Shown: positions 17,480 through 26,342 of the stretch, one piece after another
Numbering within the stretch: position 1 is the first letter of the stretch
Layout: the number at the start of each line of letters is the position of its first letter
Origin: JAUIAS01 sp030425395
Lineage (GTDB): Bacteria > Pseudomonadota > Alphaproteobacteria > Rhodobacterales > Rhodobacteraceae
Reading direction: 5' to 3'
Length of the DNA stretch: 64,000 nucleotides
Assembly (NCBI GenBank): GCA_043553855.1
Contig: CP121336.1
Coordinates: 1,550,001 to 1,614,000 of the forward strand
The notes under the pieces: model-generated
Told to the model about the DNA's origin: nothing
The model's database searches: none
What the model saw: the letters and a program-made list of their open reading frames with translations, nothing else
Position numbers and translations under genes: made by a program

Positions 17480-17851
17480 ATGAGCGAGTTGAACATAACC
17501 AAGAGCCGCATCTCCAAGGGGGTATGGGAAGGCACTTTATCAGGTCCCGCGACACCCGAGCCAACGATCAAGGTCACTTACCTCGATCAGACTGTGTCAA
17601 ACGTCACGATGGCTGCGACAGCAGAGGCCGGAAAGTGGACCTTGAGCGTTCCGATACCGGTGGATGCCATTTCTGACGGTGTCCAGACGTTCTTGATCAC
17701 GAACGCGGCCGATGGCGTACGATTGGCGGATTTCACTCTGATCGCAGGAGAAGCACTGGCAGACGATATCCGCGCCGAAGTTGAGCTTTTGCGCGCTGAA
17801 CTCGACATGCTCAAAAGAGCGTTTCGCAGACATTGTGCCGAAACAGCCTGA
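17480..17851 (+). CDS. small beta-domain plus coiled-coil protein of unknown function
   Basis: A 123-residue protein of unknown function. Residues 1-90 look like an immunoglobulin-like beta sandwich (SKGVWEGTLSGPATPEPTIKV, EAGKWTLSVPIPVDAISDGVQTFLI), and residues 92-118 form a short coiled coil (DDIRAEVELLRAELDMLKRAFRRH). No signal peptide is visible. A ribosome binding site (AAGGAGCATCAG) precedes the ATG, 10 bp after the stop of the gene before it. The carbohydrate-binding look of the beta part and the tight pairing with the preceding gene suggest a joint role. A repeated 3' element follows it at 17931. Confidence 0.68.
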   Translation: MSELNITKSRISKGVWEGTLSGPATPEPTIKVTYLDQTVSNVTMAATAEAGKWTLSVPIPVDAISDGVQTFLITNAADGVRLADFTLIAGEALADDIRAEVELLRAELDMLKRAFRRHCAETA

Positions 17852-17930
17852 GACGCAAACCCAAGACAAAAATCATCGCATACCCTACCGCGCCCACTCC
17901 ATGCGTGGCGGGAGGTGAGCAGTCCCATCA

Positions 17931-17950
17931 GAGTATTTGAGAAGCAAGAA
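17931..17950 (+). repeat. 3'-end repeat element, copy 1
   Basis: The sequence GAGTATTTGAGAAGCAAGAA lies 80 bp after the stop of the small protein gene. It matches a core seen after three other genes in this window (30071, 30127 on the minus strand, 61723 on the minus strand), each with the pattern GTATTTtGAG(c)..GAA after a GC-rich stretch. Confidence 0.55.
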
Positions 17951-17976
17951 ACCCGGCACGTCAAACGCGCCGGGTT
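17950..17976 (-). terminator. probable terminator of the gpmI-envC-ctpA operon
   Basis: A perfect 8-bp inverted repeat, AACCCGGC and GCCGGGTT, encloses an 11-nt loop 24 bp after the ctpA stop. Read on the minus strand it is followed by TCTTGCTTCTC, a weak T-rich tail. It could also help stop plus-strand transcription from 17851. Confidence 0.55.
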
Positions 17977-17999
17977 CCATGCATAGCCTCGGATCAGGA

Positions 18000-19346
18000 T
18001 CAGTCGCGCGGGCTGATCGCGGCCAAACCCTTGAGAATATCAATCGCCACGGCGAGTTGATAATCTTCTTCGCGCAGTTGCGCCGCCTTTTCCGCTTTCT
18101 CGCGGTCGGCTTCGATCTGGCGGATTTCATCTTCGGACAGGCTGTCGTTGTTCAGGCTGCCGCGAAGATCGGCCTCGGACCGGGTGCGCGGTGTGTCCTC
18201 GTCTTCGTTTTCGGTCGCAGGGTTGCGGCGCGGTTGGGCGACAACGATGTTGGGCGAAACGCCCAGCGCCTGAATCGATCGGCCAGACGGAGTGTAATAC
18301 CGTGCTGTGGTCAGCCTCATTGCCCCATCCGACCGAAGCGGCATGACAGTTTGCACGGACCCTTTACCAAAGCTTTTCGTGCCAACGACGATTGCGCGGC
18401 GGTGATCCTGAAGCGCACCGGCGACAATTTCTGACGCGGACGCAGACCCACCGTTGATCAACACAACAATCGGCTTGCCCTCGGCCAGATCACCTTCGGT
18501 GGCATTGAAACGTTCGCCGTCCGCAGGATCACGGCCACGGGTGCTGACGATCTCACCTTTGTCCAGGAAGGCATCGGACACACGAATGGCTTGCGTGAGA
18601 AGACCACCGGGGTTGTTGCGCAGGTCAAGAACGATCCCGTTGACATTGTCCATACCACCGAGTTCCTCAACCTGCTTTGCAAGGCCCGCTTCGAGGTTGG
18701 GTGTCGTCTGGTCATTGAAGGTCGTCACGCGCAGGATCACCGTATTGCCTTCGGTGCGCGTGCGAACAGCTGTCAGCTTGATCGTGTCACGGGTTATGGT
18801 CACGTCGAACGGTTCCGTTTCCCCTTCGCGCACGACGGTAATGACGATTTCCGATCCAATCGGGCCACGCATCAGTTCCACCGCCGCATCAAGGGTCAGG
18901 CCAAGGATGCTTTCGCCATCAACATGGGTGATGAAATCGCCGGATTCGATACCGGCCTCATCCGCCGGGGTTCCGTCGATGGGCGAGACCACTTTGACAA
19001 AGCCGTCTTCCTGTGTGACTTCGATACCCAATCCACCGAATTCACCCCTTGTTTGCACTCGCATCGCTGCGGCGTCGTCGGGCGACAGGTAGCTTGAGTG
19101 TGGGTCAAGCGATGTCAGCATACCGTCGATGGCGGCCTCGATCAGGTCAGCGGCATCGACCTCTTCCACGTATTGCGCGCGGATTCGTTCGAAAATATCG
19201 CCAAACAGGTCGAGTTGTTCATAGACCTTTGAGTTGCGCGCGTTTTCCTGGGCAAGCAGCGGACCAGCAACCTGTGTTGTGGCAATGACCCCCGACACGA
19301 TACCAGCCAACGCGACGATCACGAAATTCTTCATAAAGTTATCCAT
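18000..19346 (-). CDS. ctpA: C-terminal processing protease CtpA (S41 family)
   Basis: A 448-residue periplasmic serine protease of the tail-specific family. Residues 8-33 are a signal peptide or anchor. A PDZ domain covers about 95-180 (GEFGGLGIEV, GTPADEAGIESGDFITHVDG). The protease core has the VLDLRNNPGGLL strand and the Ser-Lys dyad: Ser303 in NGGSASASEI, Lys328 and Gln332 in GTKSFGKGSVQ. The long charged C-terminus contains an acidic linker (NPATENEDEDTPRTRSEA) and a coiled coil. In related bacteria CtpA trims or degrades peptidoglycan hydrolases and cell-envelope proteins. The position after envC fits that role: activator and protease in one transcript. Confidence 0.95.
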   Translation of the reverse strand: MDNFMKNFVIVALAGIVSGVIATTQVAGPLLAQENARNSKVYEQLDLFGDIFERIRAQYVEEVDAADLIEAAIDGMLTSLDPHSSYLSPDDAAAMRVQTRGEFGGLGIEVTQEDGFVKVVSPIDGTPADEAGIESGDFITHVDGESILGLTLDAAVELMRGPIGSEIVITVVREGETEPFDVTITRDTIKLTAVRTRTEGNTVILRVTTFNDQTTPNLEAGLAKQVEELGGMDNVNGIVLDLRNNPGGLLTQAIRVSDAFLDKGEIVSTRGRDPADGERFNATEGDLAEGKPIVVLINGGSASASEIVAGALQDHRRAIVVGTKSFGKGSVQTVMPLRSDGAMRLTTARYYTPSGRSIQALGVSPNIVVAQPRRNPATENEDEDTPRTRSEADLRGSLNNDSLSEDEIRQIEADREKAEKAAQLREEDYQLAVAIDILKGLAAISPRD

Positions 19347-20481
19347 CCTTGTCGGTTTTGAACCACGTTTCCGGGTCCACAGGGCCCTTGCCCTCTCTCA
19401 CCTCTATATAGAGCGTTTCTGAGCGCTCAGTTCCAGTGCCTTCACCGCTTGTTGAAACGATCTCGCCCAATTCTGGGTCTACACCGCCCATCAGACCGAC
19501 CGGCGCACCCTTGGCGACGACTTCGCCAACCTCTCCGAACACCTGATCAAGGCCCGAAAAAACCAAAAGTGTTTCGGGTTCGGGTTCGAGAATCACGACA
19601 TTCCCGAAATCGAGAAGCGGCCCCATGTAGCGGATCGTTGCCGCCGAAGGTGCTGTAACCAGCGCGCGGGGGCGGGTGGCCAACAGAATTCCTTTGCGTG
19701 CAATCCCAGCCGCGTCCTTCTCTCCGGCCCGGCGGATTACCACGCCCAGCGCTGGCAATGGCAGGTTTCCCTTATCCAAGTCCACCGCAGAGGGTGCAGG
19801 CCCGATATCGCCATCCAGGGCGATCTGGCCCAGACCACTGGCAAAAGCGTCAAGTGTTTCTGTCGATGAAATCAGGATCGCGGTGCGCACAGGATCTTCC
19901 GTGAACCGACGCGGCAAATCGGTTCGATCCGCAACCGCTTGGCTCAGTTCTGTGCGGGCCTGTTGAACGCCAGCCAAGCCGTCTGCAAGCGTTTGTGCCG
20001 CGCTTTGCTGCAACAGCCGCAGAGTGTGCACCTCGTCCAGATCGCGGCGCAATGCCTCGGCGCGGGCATCGAGAACCGGCACGATTTCAGACAGGATCAT
20101 ACCGGATCGCGCGCTGCCGAGTGGTCCGTCCGGATGCAGCATCAGGACCGGTGCCGGGGCTACGGCTATTCCTTGCAAGGCACCCAATAGCGCCCCGATG
20201 TCTTGTTCGCGGGCGCGCAACTGCGCCGCCAGTTGCGCCTCGCGGAGCGATGCACGGCGCAATCCGTCACGCATCGCAGCAAGCCCGGCCTCATAGGCGC
20301 GCACCGTCTGAGTAAGCGCGCGAACCCTGTCGCGGGTGCTGTCAGCCTCCTGCAACGCAACGGCTGCATCTTCGATCTGCCGAGCCGCAGCGCGTGCGGC
20401 ATCAACGGGGCTAGCCGCTTGCGCCATAAGGGTGCCGGGCATCAGCAGAGCAACCAAAAATGCGAAGACGCGCAGAATCAT
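19339..20481 (-). CDS. envC: murein hydrolase activator EnvC (degenerate LytM/M23 domain)
   Basis: A 380-residue periplasmic protein with a signal peptide (LRVFAFLVALLMPGTLMAQA), long coiled coils (about 25-215) and a C-terminal LytM/M23 domain. The M23 metal ligands are missing: where active enzymes have His-rich strands it reads LLVFSGLDQVFGEVGEVV and LYIEVREGKGPVDPETWF. This is the EnvC condition: EnvC does not cut peptidoglycan but activates amidases at the division site, under FtsEX control. It overlaps the ctpA start by 8 bp and the gpmI stop by 4 bp. Confidence 0.92.
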   Translation of the reverse strand: MILRVFAFLVALLMPGTLMAQAASPVDAARAAARQIEDAAVALQEADSTRDRVRALTQTVRAYEAGLAAMRDGLRRASLREAQLAAQLRAREQDIGALLGALQGIAVAPAPVLMLHPDGPLGSARSGMILSEIVPVLDARAEALRRDLDEVHTLRLLQQSAAQTLADGLAGVQQARTELSQAVADRTDLPRRFTEDPVRTAILISSTETLDAFASGLGQIALDGDIGPAPSAVDLDKGNLPLPALGVVIRRAGEKDAAGIARKGILLATRPRALVTAPSAATIRYMGPLLDFGNVVILEPEPETLLVFSGLDQVFGEVGEVVAKGAPVGLMGGVDPELGEIVSTSGEGTGTERSETLYIEVREGKGPVDPETWFKTDKDG

Positions 20482-21995
20482 GTGAGCAGACTTTGCCCCG
20501 TCATTTCTGCAGGTTGATCCAGCCCCATGAGGGCAAGCACCGTCGGTGCCAGATCGGACAGGCGCCCTTCTCGCAGCGCGACGCCTTCGGGGCCATTTAC
20601 AAGAATGACCGGAACTGGGTTGAGGGTATGCGCCGTGTGCGGACCACCACTTTCAGGATCCACCATGACTTCGCAATTTCCGTGGTCGGCAGTGACAAGC
20701 ATCGCGCCCCCCGCATCTCTGAGGGCGGCAATTGCCCGCCCCAATCCCCGATCGACCGCCTCACAAGCTTTCATGGCCGCGGAAAGGTCACCGGTATGAC
20801 CGACCATATCGGGGTTGGCGAAATTCACCACGATCAAATCATACCCATCTTGGATCGCAGCGACGAGCGCGTCTGTCACCTCGCCCGCCGACATTTCGGG
20901 CTGCTGATCATAAGTGGCCACGTTCGGGGATTTCGGCATGTGGCGGTCTTCCCCGGGCTCCGGGGTTTCCTTGCCGCCATTCAGGAAAAATGTGACGTGG
21001 GGATATTTCTCGGTCTCGGCCAAGCGAAACTGGCGCAGACCTTTGGACGCCACCCATGCGCCCAACGTATTCACAATCTCGGCCTTTGGATAAACCGTCG
21101 TCATGTAACGGCTGTGTGCATCGGAATATTCCACCATACCCAGCAACGCGGCAAGCTTGGGGCGCGGGCCGGTGTCGAACCCGTCGAAATCCGGGGCACC
21201 GATCGCTGCGAGGATTTCGCGGGCGCGGTCGGCCCGAAAGTTAAGACAGAACACCCCGTCGCCATCGCGCACACCTTCATACCCGGGTAGAACGGTGGCC
21301 CCGATGAATTCGTCTGTTTCGCTTTGCTCATAGGCGGCTGTGATGGCGGCGTGTGCCGTCATGGCGCGGCGGCCCTTTGCGTTGATCATGGCGTCGTAAG
21401 CCTCGGAGACACGTCCCCAGCGATTGTCACGATCCATCGCGAAATAGCGGCCCGTGACGGTCACAACGCGCGCGCCTTCAGGCAAGTTTTCTTCCAGTTC
21501 GCCAAGATAGCCATAAGCGGATTTCGGGGCCACATCGCGACCGTCGGTCATGGCATGGATAGCCACTGGCACACCCGCTGACGTGATCGCCTTCGCGGCA
21601 GCCAGAATATGCGTCAGGTGCCCATGCACGCCTCCGTCCGAAACAAGTCCCAACAGATGCGCGGTGCCGCCAGTGGCCTTGAGCGTGCCAATGAACTCCA
21701 GAAGAGTCGCATTTTCAAAGAAGCTTCCGTCTTCGATGGCAAGATCAATCTGCCCCAGATCCATTGCCACGACACGGCCGGCGCCGATGTTTGTATGGCC
21801 AACCTCGGAATTGCCCATCTGGCCAGTGGGCAGACCCACGTCAGGACCATGCGTGATCAGGCGGGCATGAGGGCTTTGGGAAAAAATATTATCGAAATTA
21901 GGGGTCTGCGCCAAAGCGGGCGCATTTGCCTTGCTATCATCCGACAGCCCCCAACCATCGAGAATACACAGGACCACGGGCTTGGGTGCGGACAT
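20478..21995 (-). CDS. gpmI: 2,3-bisphosphoglycerate-independent phosphoglycerate mutase
   Basis: A 505-residue Mn-dependent phosphoglycerate mutase interconverting 3- and 2-phosphoglycerate in glycolysis and gluconeogenesis. The alkaline-phosphatase-like core begins VVLCILDGWGLSDD with the metal-binding Asp, the phospho-serine is Ser63 in GQMGNSEVGHTNIGAGR, and the second metal cluster is in NFANPDMVGHTGDLSAAMKACEAVD and VTADHGNCEVM. The transferase insert includes DGRDVAPKSA and NFRADRAREI. Length is normal. It leads the gpmI-envC-ctpA operon, with 80 bp separating it from the end of dnaE2. Confidence 0.97.
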   Translation of the reverse strand: MSAPKPVVLCILDGWGLSDDSKANAPALAQTPNFDNIFSQSPHARLITHGPDVGLPTGQMGNSEVGHTNIGAGRVVAMDLGQIDLAIEDGSFFENATLLEFIGTLKATGGTAHLLGLVSDGGVHGHLTHILAAAKAITSAGVPVAIHAMTDGRDVAPKSAYGYLGELEENLPEGARVVTVTGRYFAMDRDNRWGRVSEAYDAMINAKGRRAMTAHAAITAAYEQSETDEFIGATVLPGYEGVRDGDGVFCLNFRADRAREILAAIGAPDFDGFDTGPRPKLAALLGMVEYSDAHSRYMTTVYPKAEIVNTLGAWVASKGLRQFRLAETEKYPHVTFFLNGGKETPEPGEDRHMPKSPNVATYDQQPEMSAGEVTDALVAAIQDGYDLIVVNFANPDMVGHTGDLSAAMKACEAVDRGLGRAIAALRDAGGAMLVTADHGNCEVMVDPESGGPHTAHTLNPVPVILVNGPEGVALREGRLSDLAPTVLALMGLDQPAEMTGQSLLT

Positions 21996-22075
21996 CGGTC
22001 AACCTTTACAGACTTTGGATTTGTCGCCCTTGTAGCGACAGCTGCGTTGGATTTGAAGCGTGGCAATTGGCGCGC

Positions 22076-24958
22076 TCATTCCTGTCGCGGCTGTGGCGTC
22101 AGCAAAGAACGCAACAGCGCAACGGGATGGGCACGCAGCGACAGACGCAAGCTTACGTAATCTTCGACCACCTCTTCGCCAAGGGTCATGCGCGGCAGGT
22201 ATGCTGTGGGTTCATCAATGCCTTCGCCATCCATGTCCCCCGCAAACAGCGGCAAGGGCGCGTTCCCACCAATGGCCTTGGCCTCCCACAGGGCGGCGCG
22301 CCGGGTCAGGCCAAGCCCGGCAAAGGCATCCGCTTCGGCCAGTCGCGCAAGGGTGCGTGGCGCGATTCCCGCCCTGCGCCAGACATCACGCACAGACGGA
22401 TACCCGTTGCCACGCGCCGCCGCGATCCATGACGCATCCGCCTCAGCCAACCCTTTGATCTGGCGAAAACCAAGACGCAGTGCCAGTGCCCCGGTCGCAT
22501 CAGTTTCCATACGATTGTCCCATGTGCTTGCATTGATGCACACCGGCAGAACCGTCACCCCATGATCGCGTGCATCGCGCACGATCTGAGCCGGAGCATA
22601 AAACCCCATTGGCTGAGAATTCAGCAGTGCACAGGCAAAAATGCCTGGATGGTGACACTTGAGCCATGCGCTCGCATAGACCAGCAACGCAAAGGACGCC
22701 GCGTGGCTTTCGGGAAACCCGTAAGATCCAAACCCTTCTATCTGGGCAAAACAACGCTCCGAGAAATCGGCATCATAGCCATTGCGTTGCATACCCTTTA
22801 GGAAAAGCGCCCGAAATTCACTGACATTGCCGTGTTTCTTGAAGGTCGCAAGGGACCGGCGCAGGCGATCGGCCTGATCAGGGCTAAAGCCCGCACCCAC
22901 GATGGCGATTTGCATCGCCTGTTCCTGAAACAATGGCACGCCCAGCGTCTTACCCAGAACCGCGCCCAGCGCATCGGATGGAAACGAAACCGGTTCTTCC
23001 CCATTACGGCGGCGAATATAGGGATGAACCATATCACCCTGAATAGGGCCGGGCCGGATAATGGCGACCTCGATCACGAGATCATAGAAATTGCGCGGCT
23101 TCATGCGGGGCAGGAAATTCATCTGCGCACGGCTTTCCACCTGGAAGACTCCGATGCTGTCGGCCCGGCACAACATATCGTAAACGCGCGGATCCTCGGG
23201 GGGCAGCGTAGCCAGATCGAAACCGGCACCATGGTGTTGACGGACAAGATCGAATGCCTTGCGGATACATGTCAGCATGCCAAGGCTCAACACATCGACC
23301 TTGAGAATACCAAGCGTGTCGATATCGTCCTTGTCCCAGCAGATGACCGTTCGGTCCTCCATCGCCGCGTTTTCGATGGGCACCAGTTCGTCAAGCCGCC
23401 CTTCGGTAATAATGAACCCGCCGACATGCTGAGACAGGTGGCGCGGAAATCCCACGATTTCATGCACAAGCTCAAGCGTCTGGCGCAGCCGCCGGTCCTG
23501 CGGGTCCAGTCCGATCTCGGCAACGCGCCGGGCTTCGATCCCCTTGGTCGAAAAGAACCCCCAAAGCTGAGACGACAATGCGCTGATGGTGTCATCGGTC
23601 AATCCCATCGCGCGCCCCACCTCGCGGATGGCCCGCTTGCTCCGGTAATGGATCACCGTTGCGCACAAACCCGCGCGATGCCGCCCGTAGCGTTCGTAAA
23701 TATGCTGGATGACTTCTTCGCGGCGTTCATGTTCGAAATCCACGTCGATGTCGGGTGGCTCATCCCGCGCCTCGGATACAAATCGCTCAAAAACCATGGT
23801 GCCGATTTCGGGCGAGACCGAGGTGACACCAAGGCAATAACACACCACCGAATTGGCCGCAGATCCGCGCCCCTGACATAAAATGCCACGCGACCGGGCA
23901 AAGGCCACCACATCGTGCACCGTCAGGAAATACGGCGCATAGCCCAGCTTGCCAATCAGACGCAATTCGTGGGCAAGCAGGTCGTGCACACGCGGCGGCG
24001 CGCCGGACGGATATCGCCAACGCAATCCTTCGCGCGCCAACCGGGCAAGGCGGGCATCCGGGGTTTCTCCTTCTAGCGCCTCGGACGGGTATTCATAGCG
24101 CAACATATCAAGCGAAAAGGACAAGCCGTCTGCGATGCGTGCGGCATTTGCCACGGCCTGCGGATACATCGCGAAAAGGCGCACCATCTCAGACCCCGAA
24201 CGCATCCGCTGTTCGCCATTGGCGCGGGCATCACGGCCCAATTCATCCACCCGCCGCCCAATGCGAATCGCCGTCAACACATCGGCCATGCGGCGACGGC
24301 GCGCATGGTGCATGATGGGTGCCGCGCTGGCCACCACCGGCAATCCCAACGCCGCAGCGCGCGCGGCAACATGGGCAAAGCGGTCCGTATCCCGCCCGTC
24401 ATATTCGGGTGCCAACAGCACATGCAGCGCGTTACGCATTGCCTTAGGAAAGGATCGCGCCACACGTTCCCAACCCGGCGCAGGCCACAAAAGCAAAACC
24501 AACCCGTCAGGAAACTCCAGCAAATCGGACAGCGACAGACGGCAGGTGCCTTTCCTGGCCCTGAGCCGTCCGGCCGACAGGATGCGGCACAAGCTTGCCC
24601 AGCCTTGCCGATCGCGCGGCAAAACGGTGATCGGCGGCGCGTCGTCGAAAACCAGACGTGCGGCAGGTAGCAAGCACGGCGACGCATAAACAGGAAATGA
24701 GACAGCAGGCGGCGCGATATGCGCGGGTCGGGGCGGACCTATGGGATCGTTCGCCGCATCCCACGCGCGCCGCTCTCCCACCAATCGCGCAATGCGCCGG
24801 GCCTCGGCATGCGCCCGCACGATCCCGGCGACCGAATTGTCATCGGCGATAGCCACCGCCGTGATGTCCAATTCTGCCGCACGCGCCATGAATTCCTCGG
24901 GGTGGGAGGCCCCAGTGAGAAAGGTGAAATTCGATTTGGCTGACAGTTCCGCAAACAT
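22076..24958 (-). CDS. dnaE2: error-prone DNA polymerase DnaE2/ImuC lacking the C-terminal region
   Basis: A 960-residue C-family polymerase for SOS-induced translesion synthesis. The PHP domain opens FAELSAKSNFTFLTGASHPEE. The polymerase core has LCQGRGSAANSVVCYCLGV, the catalytic Asp403/Asp405 (PPDIDVDFEHERREEVI) and the third Asp in DTLGILKVDVLSLGML, then LVIEVAIIRPGPIQGDMVHPYIRRR and a helix-hairpin-helix region. Family members run about 1050-1100 residues with a C-terminal OB fold. Here the protein stops right after LRLSLRAHPVALLRSLLTPQPRQE, so that domain is missing, and the 80 bp before gpmI leave no room for it. imuA and imuB are not beside it. A LexA-type box lies 14 bp upstream. It may be active, impaired or decaying. 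Confidence 0.9.
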   Translation of the reverse strand: MFAELSAKSNFTFLTGASHPEEFMARAAELDITAVAIADDNSVAGIVRAHAEARRIARLVGERRAWDAANDPIGPPRPAHIAPPAVSFPVYASPCLLPAARLVFDDAPPITVLPRDRQGWASLCRILSAGRLRARKGTCRLSLSDLLEFPDGLVLLLWPAPGWERVARSFPKAMRNALHVLLAPEYDGRDTDRFAHVAARAAALGLPVVASAAPIMHHARRRRMADVLTAIRIGRRVDELGRDARANGEQRMRSGSEMVRLFAMYPQAVANAARIADGLSFSLDMLRYEYPSEALEGETPDARLARLAREGLRWRYPSGAPPRVHDLLAHELRLIGKLGYAPYFLTVHDVVAFARSRGILCQGRGSAANSVVCYCLGVTSVSPEIGTMVFERFVSEARDEPPDIDVDFEHERREEVIQHIYERYGRHRAGLCATVIHYRSKRAIREVGRAMGLTDDTISALSSQLWGFFSTKGIEARRVAEIGLDPQDRRLRQTLELVHEIVGFPRHLSQHVGGFIITEGRLDELVPIENAAMEDRTVICWDKDDIDTLGILKVDVLSLGMLTCIRKAFDLVRQHHGAGFDLATLPPEDPRVYDMLCRADSIGVFQVESRAQMNFLPRMKPRNFYDLVIEVAIIRPGPIQGDMVHPYIRRRNGEEPVSFPSDALGAVLGKTLGVPLFQEQAMQIAIVGAGFSPDQADRLRRSLATFKKHGNVSEFRALFLKGMQRNGYDADFSERCFAQIEGFGSYGFPESHAASFALLVYASAWLKCHHPGIFACALLNSQPMGFYAPAQIVRDARDHGVTVLPVCINASTWDNRMETDATGALALRLGFRQIKGLAEADASWIAAARGNGYPSVRDVWRRAGIAPRTLARLAEADAFAGLGLTRRAALWEAKAIGGNAPLPLFAGDMDGEGIDEPTAYLPRMTLGEEVVEDYVSLRLSLRAHPVALLRSLLTPQPRQE

Positions 24959-24971
24959 GCGAAAGCATTAT

Positions 24972-24986
24972 ATTCACGTTTTGTTC
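24972..24986 (-). promoter_or_regulatory. probable LexA (SOS) box for dnaE2
   Basis: The sequence ATTC-N7-GTTC (GAAC-N7-GAAT on the dnaE2 strand) matches 7 of the 8 fixed bases of the alphaproteobacterial LexA box GTTC-N7-GTTC. It ends 14 bp before the dnaE2 ATG, in the promoter position expected for a gene known to be SOS-induced in this class. Confidence 0.65.
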
Positions 24987-25031
24987 TTTTTCGAGTCGGA
25001 ACCGCAGAGTCCGGAAGATTCATTAAAAAAA

Positions 25032-25970
25032 TTATTCTGCCCGTGACCCCGTCAGCGACAAAAACACGTCCTCGAGGTGTGGCTCTTCTGTTCGGATATC
25101 TCGAATCGAAATACCCGCCTTCTGAACCGCATCCAGCAAGACTTCGGCCGGAGTTTCACTCCGCCTATAGGACAACTCGATCGCCCCGTCGGCACGACGC
25201 GCGACACCCACACCAGGAATATCTGGCAATGTCGTCACCGGGCCTGCTGGCTGGATCACCAGCGTCTTGGCATCAAGGCTCCCCAACAGGTTTTCAGTAC
25301 TGTCGCGGGCCACCACGCTACCTTTGTTGATGATGGCGATTTCATCGCACATCTCTTCGGCCTCTTCGAGGTAATGCGTGGTAAGGATAATCGTCATCCC
25401 GTGATCTCGGTTCAGCTTGCGCACATTTTCCCAAAGCATCTGGCGCAATTCGATATCGACACCCGCAGTAGGTTCATCCAGAACAAGGATATGCGGCGCG
25501 TGCACCAAAGCCTTGCCCAGCAACAAACGCCGCCGCATCCCCCCAGACAGCGTCCGCGCATAGGCATCGGCCTTGTCTGTCAAACCAATCATGGCAAGGA
25601 TTTCATCACTGCGCCGCCGGGATTTAGGAACACCATAAAGCCCGGCCTGAACCTCAAGCGCGGCACGCGGTGCAAAAAACGGATCAAGGTTCAATTCCTG
25701 CGGCATCACGCCAATGGCAGCCCGAGACTGCCGCGGGTTCACGTCCTGATCGAACCCCCAGATTTCCACACTGCCAGCGGTTTTAGAAACCAGACCGGCC
25801 ATGATGTTGATCAACGTGGATTTGCCCGCCCCATTGGGGCCAAGCAATCCAAAGACCGATCCGCGCGGCACGGCAAGGTCAATTCCGTCCAATGCCCGTT
25901 TGGCCGGTTGCCCGCGCCCGCCGCCATAGATCTTGGTCAGACCCGATATTCGAATAGCGTCCTGTGTCAC
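25032..25970 (-). CDS. ABC transporter ATP-binding protein without an adjacent permease
   Basis: A 312-residue ABC ATPase of the ABC-2/drug-exporter (NatA/CcmA-like) type. It has Walker A LLGPNGAGKSTLINIMAG, a Q-loop in IGVMPQELNLDP, signature LSGGMRRRLLLGKALVHAP, Walker B ILVLDEPTAGVD and H-loop ILTTHYLEEAEE; all motifs are intact. The C-terminal 90 residues resemble the domain found in such exporters. I prefer the GTG start at 25970, preceded by AGGGGCAGG; the frame also opens 57 bp earlier at 26027. ABC-2 systems normally have a permease gene next door, but the neighbours here are dnaE2 and a zinc protein, so the permease lies elsewhere or has been lost. Confidence 0.88.
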   Translation of the reverse strand: MTQDAIRISGLTKIYGGGRGQPAKRALDGIDLAVPRGSVFGLLGPNGAGKSTLINIMAGLVSKTAGSVEIWGFDQDVNPRQSRAAIGVMPQELNLDPFFAPRAALEVQAGLYGVPKSRRRSDEILAMIGLTDKADAYARTLSGGMRRRLLLGKALVHAPHILVLDEPTAGVDIELRQMLWENVRKLNRDHGMTIILTTHYLEEAEEMCDEIAIINKGSVVARDSTENLLGSLDAKTLVIQPAGPVTTLPDIPGVGVARRADGAIELSYRRSETPAEVLLDAVQKAGISIRDIRTEEPHLEDVFLSLTGSRAE

Positions 25971-26071
25971 CCTGCCCCTTGCCCCCGAATTGACGTTGGC
26001 CCATAAACGCTGCGACCCAGACCTCACCTAAATCATGCGCCGCGACGCGGCAACCAGAAGGACATACGGTG

Positions 26072-26254
26072 ATGACACCAGACGCACCTGAAACCAAAAC
26101 CGTGGACAGCTATCGCATCGCCTGCGACGGCGGTGAAGGCGCGCTCGGCCACCCCCGCGTATGGCTGAGCATTCCGGCAGACCAAGGTTGGATCGAGTGT
26201 CCGTATTGCGATTGCAAATTCATCCACAAGGACGCAGCCACCGACGCTGAGTAA
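26072..26254 (+). CDS. CHCC zinc-finger protein (NDUFS6-like)
   Basis: A 60-residue protein with the CHCC zinc-binding pattern: Cys18, His27 (GHPRVWLSIP), Cys43 and Cys46 (ECPYCDCKF). Alphaproteobacteria carry this small homologue of the mitochondrial complex I subunit NDUFS6, which helps assemble or stabilise NADH dehydrogenase; here that role rests on similarity alone. I chose the ATG at 26072 over the GTG one codon earlier because AGAAGG lies at a good distance. It is divergent from the ABC ATPase gene and stands alone. Confidence 0.9.
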   Translation: MTPDAPETKTVDSYRIACDGGEGALGHPRVWLSIPADQGWIECPYCDCKFIHKDAATDAE

Positions 26255-26342
26255 ACGCGCCGTCCACGCACATGGCATTGCGCCATTGCGTTTCCGGCAA
26301 CCGTTGCCGCAAATTTTATTCTGTATAAAGATGTGCAGAGAA

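Noticed and set aside
19339..20481. EnvC as an active M23 endopeptidase
   Set aside because: The His and Asp metal ligands are not at the expected positions; it fits the non-enzymatic activator.
22832..23881. 349-codon open frame antisense to dnaE2
   Set aside because: Shadow of the polymerase coding strand; composition is atypical and no motif is seen.
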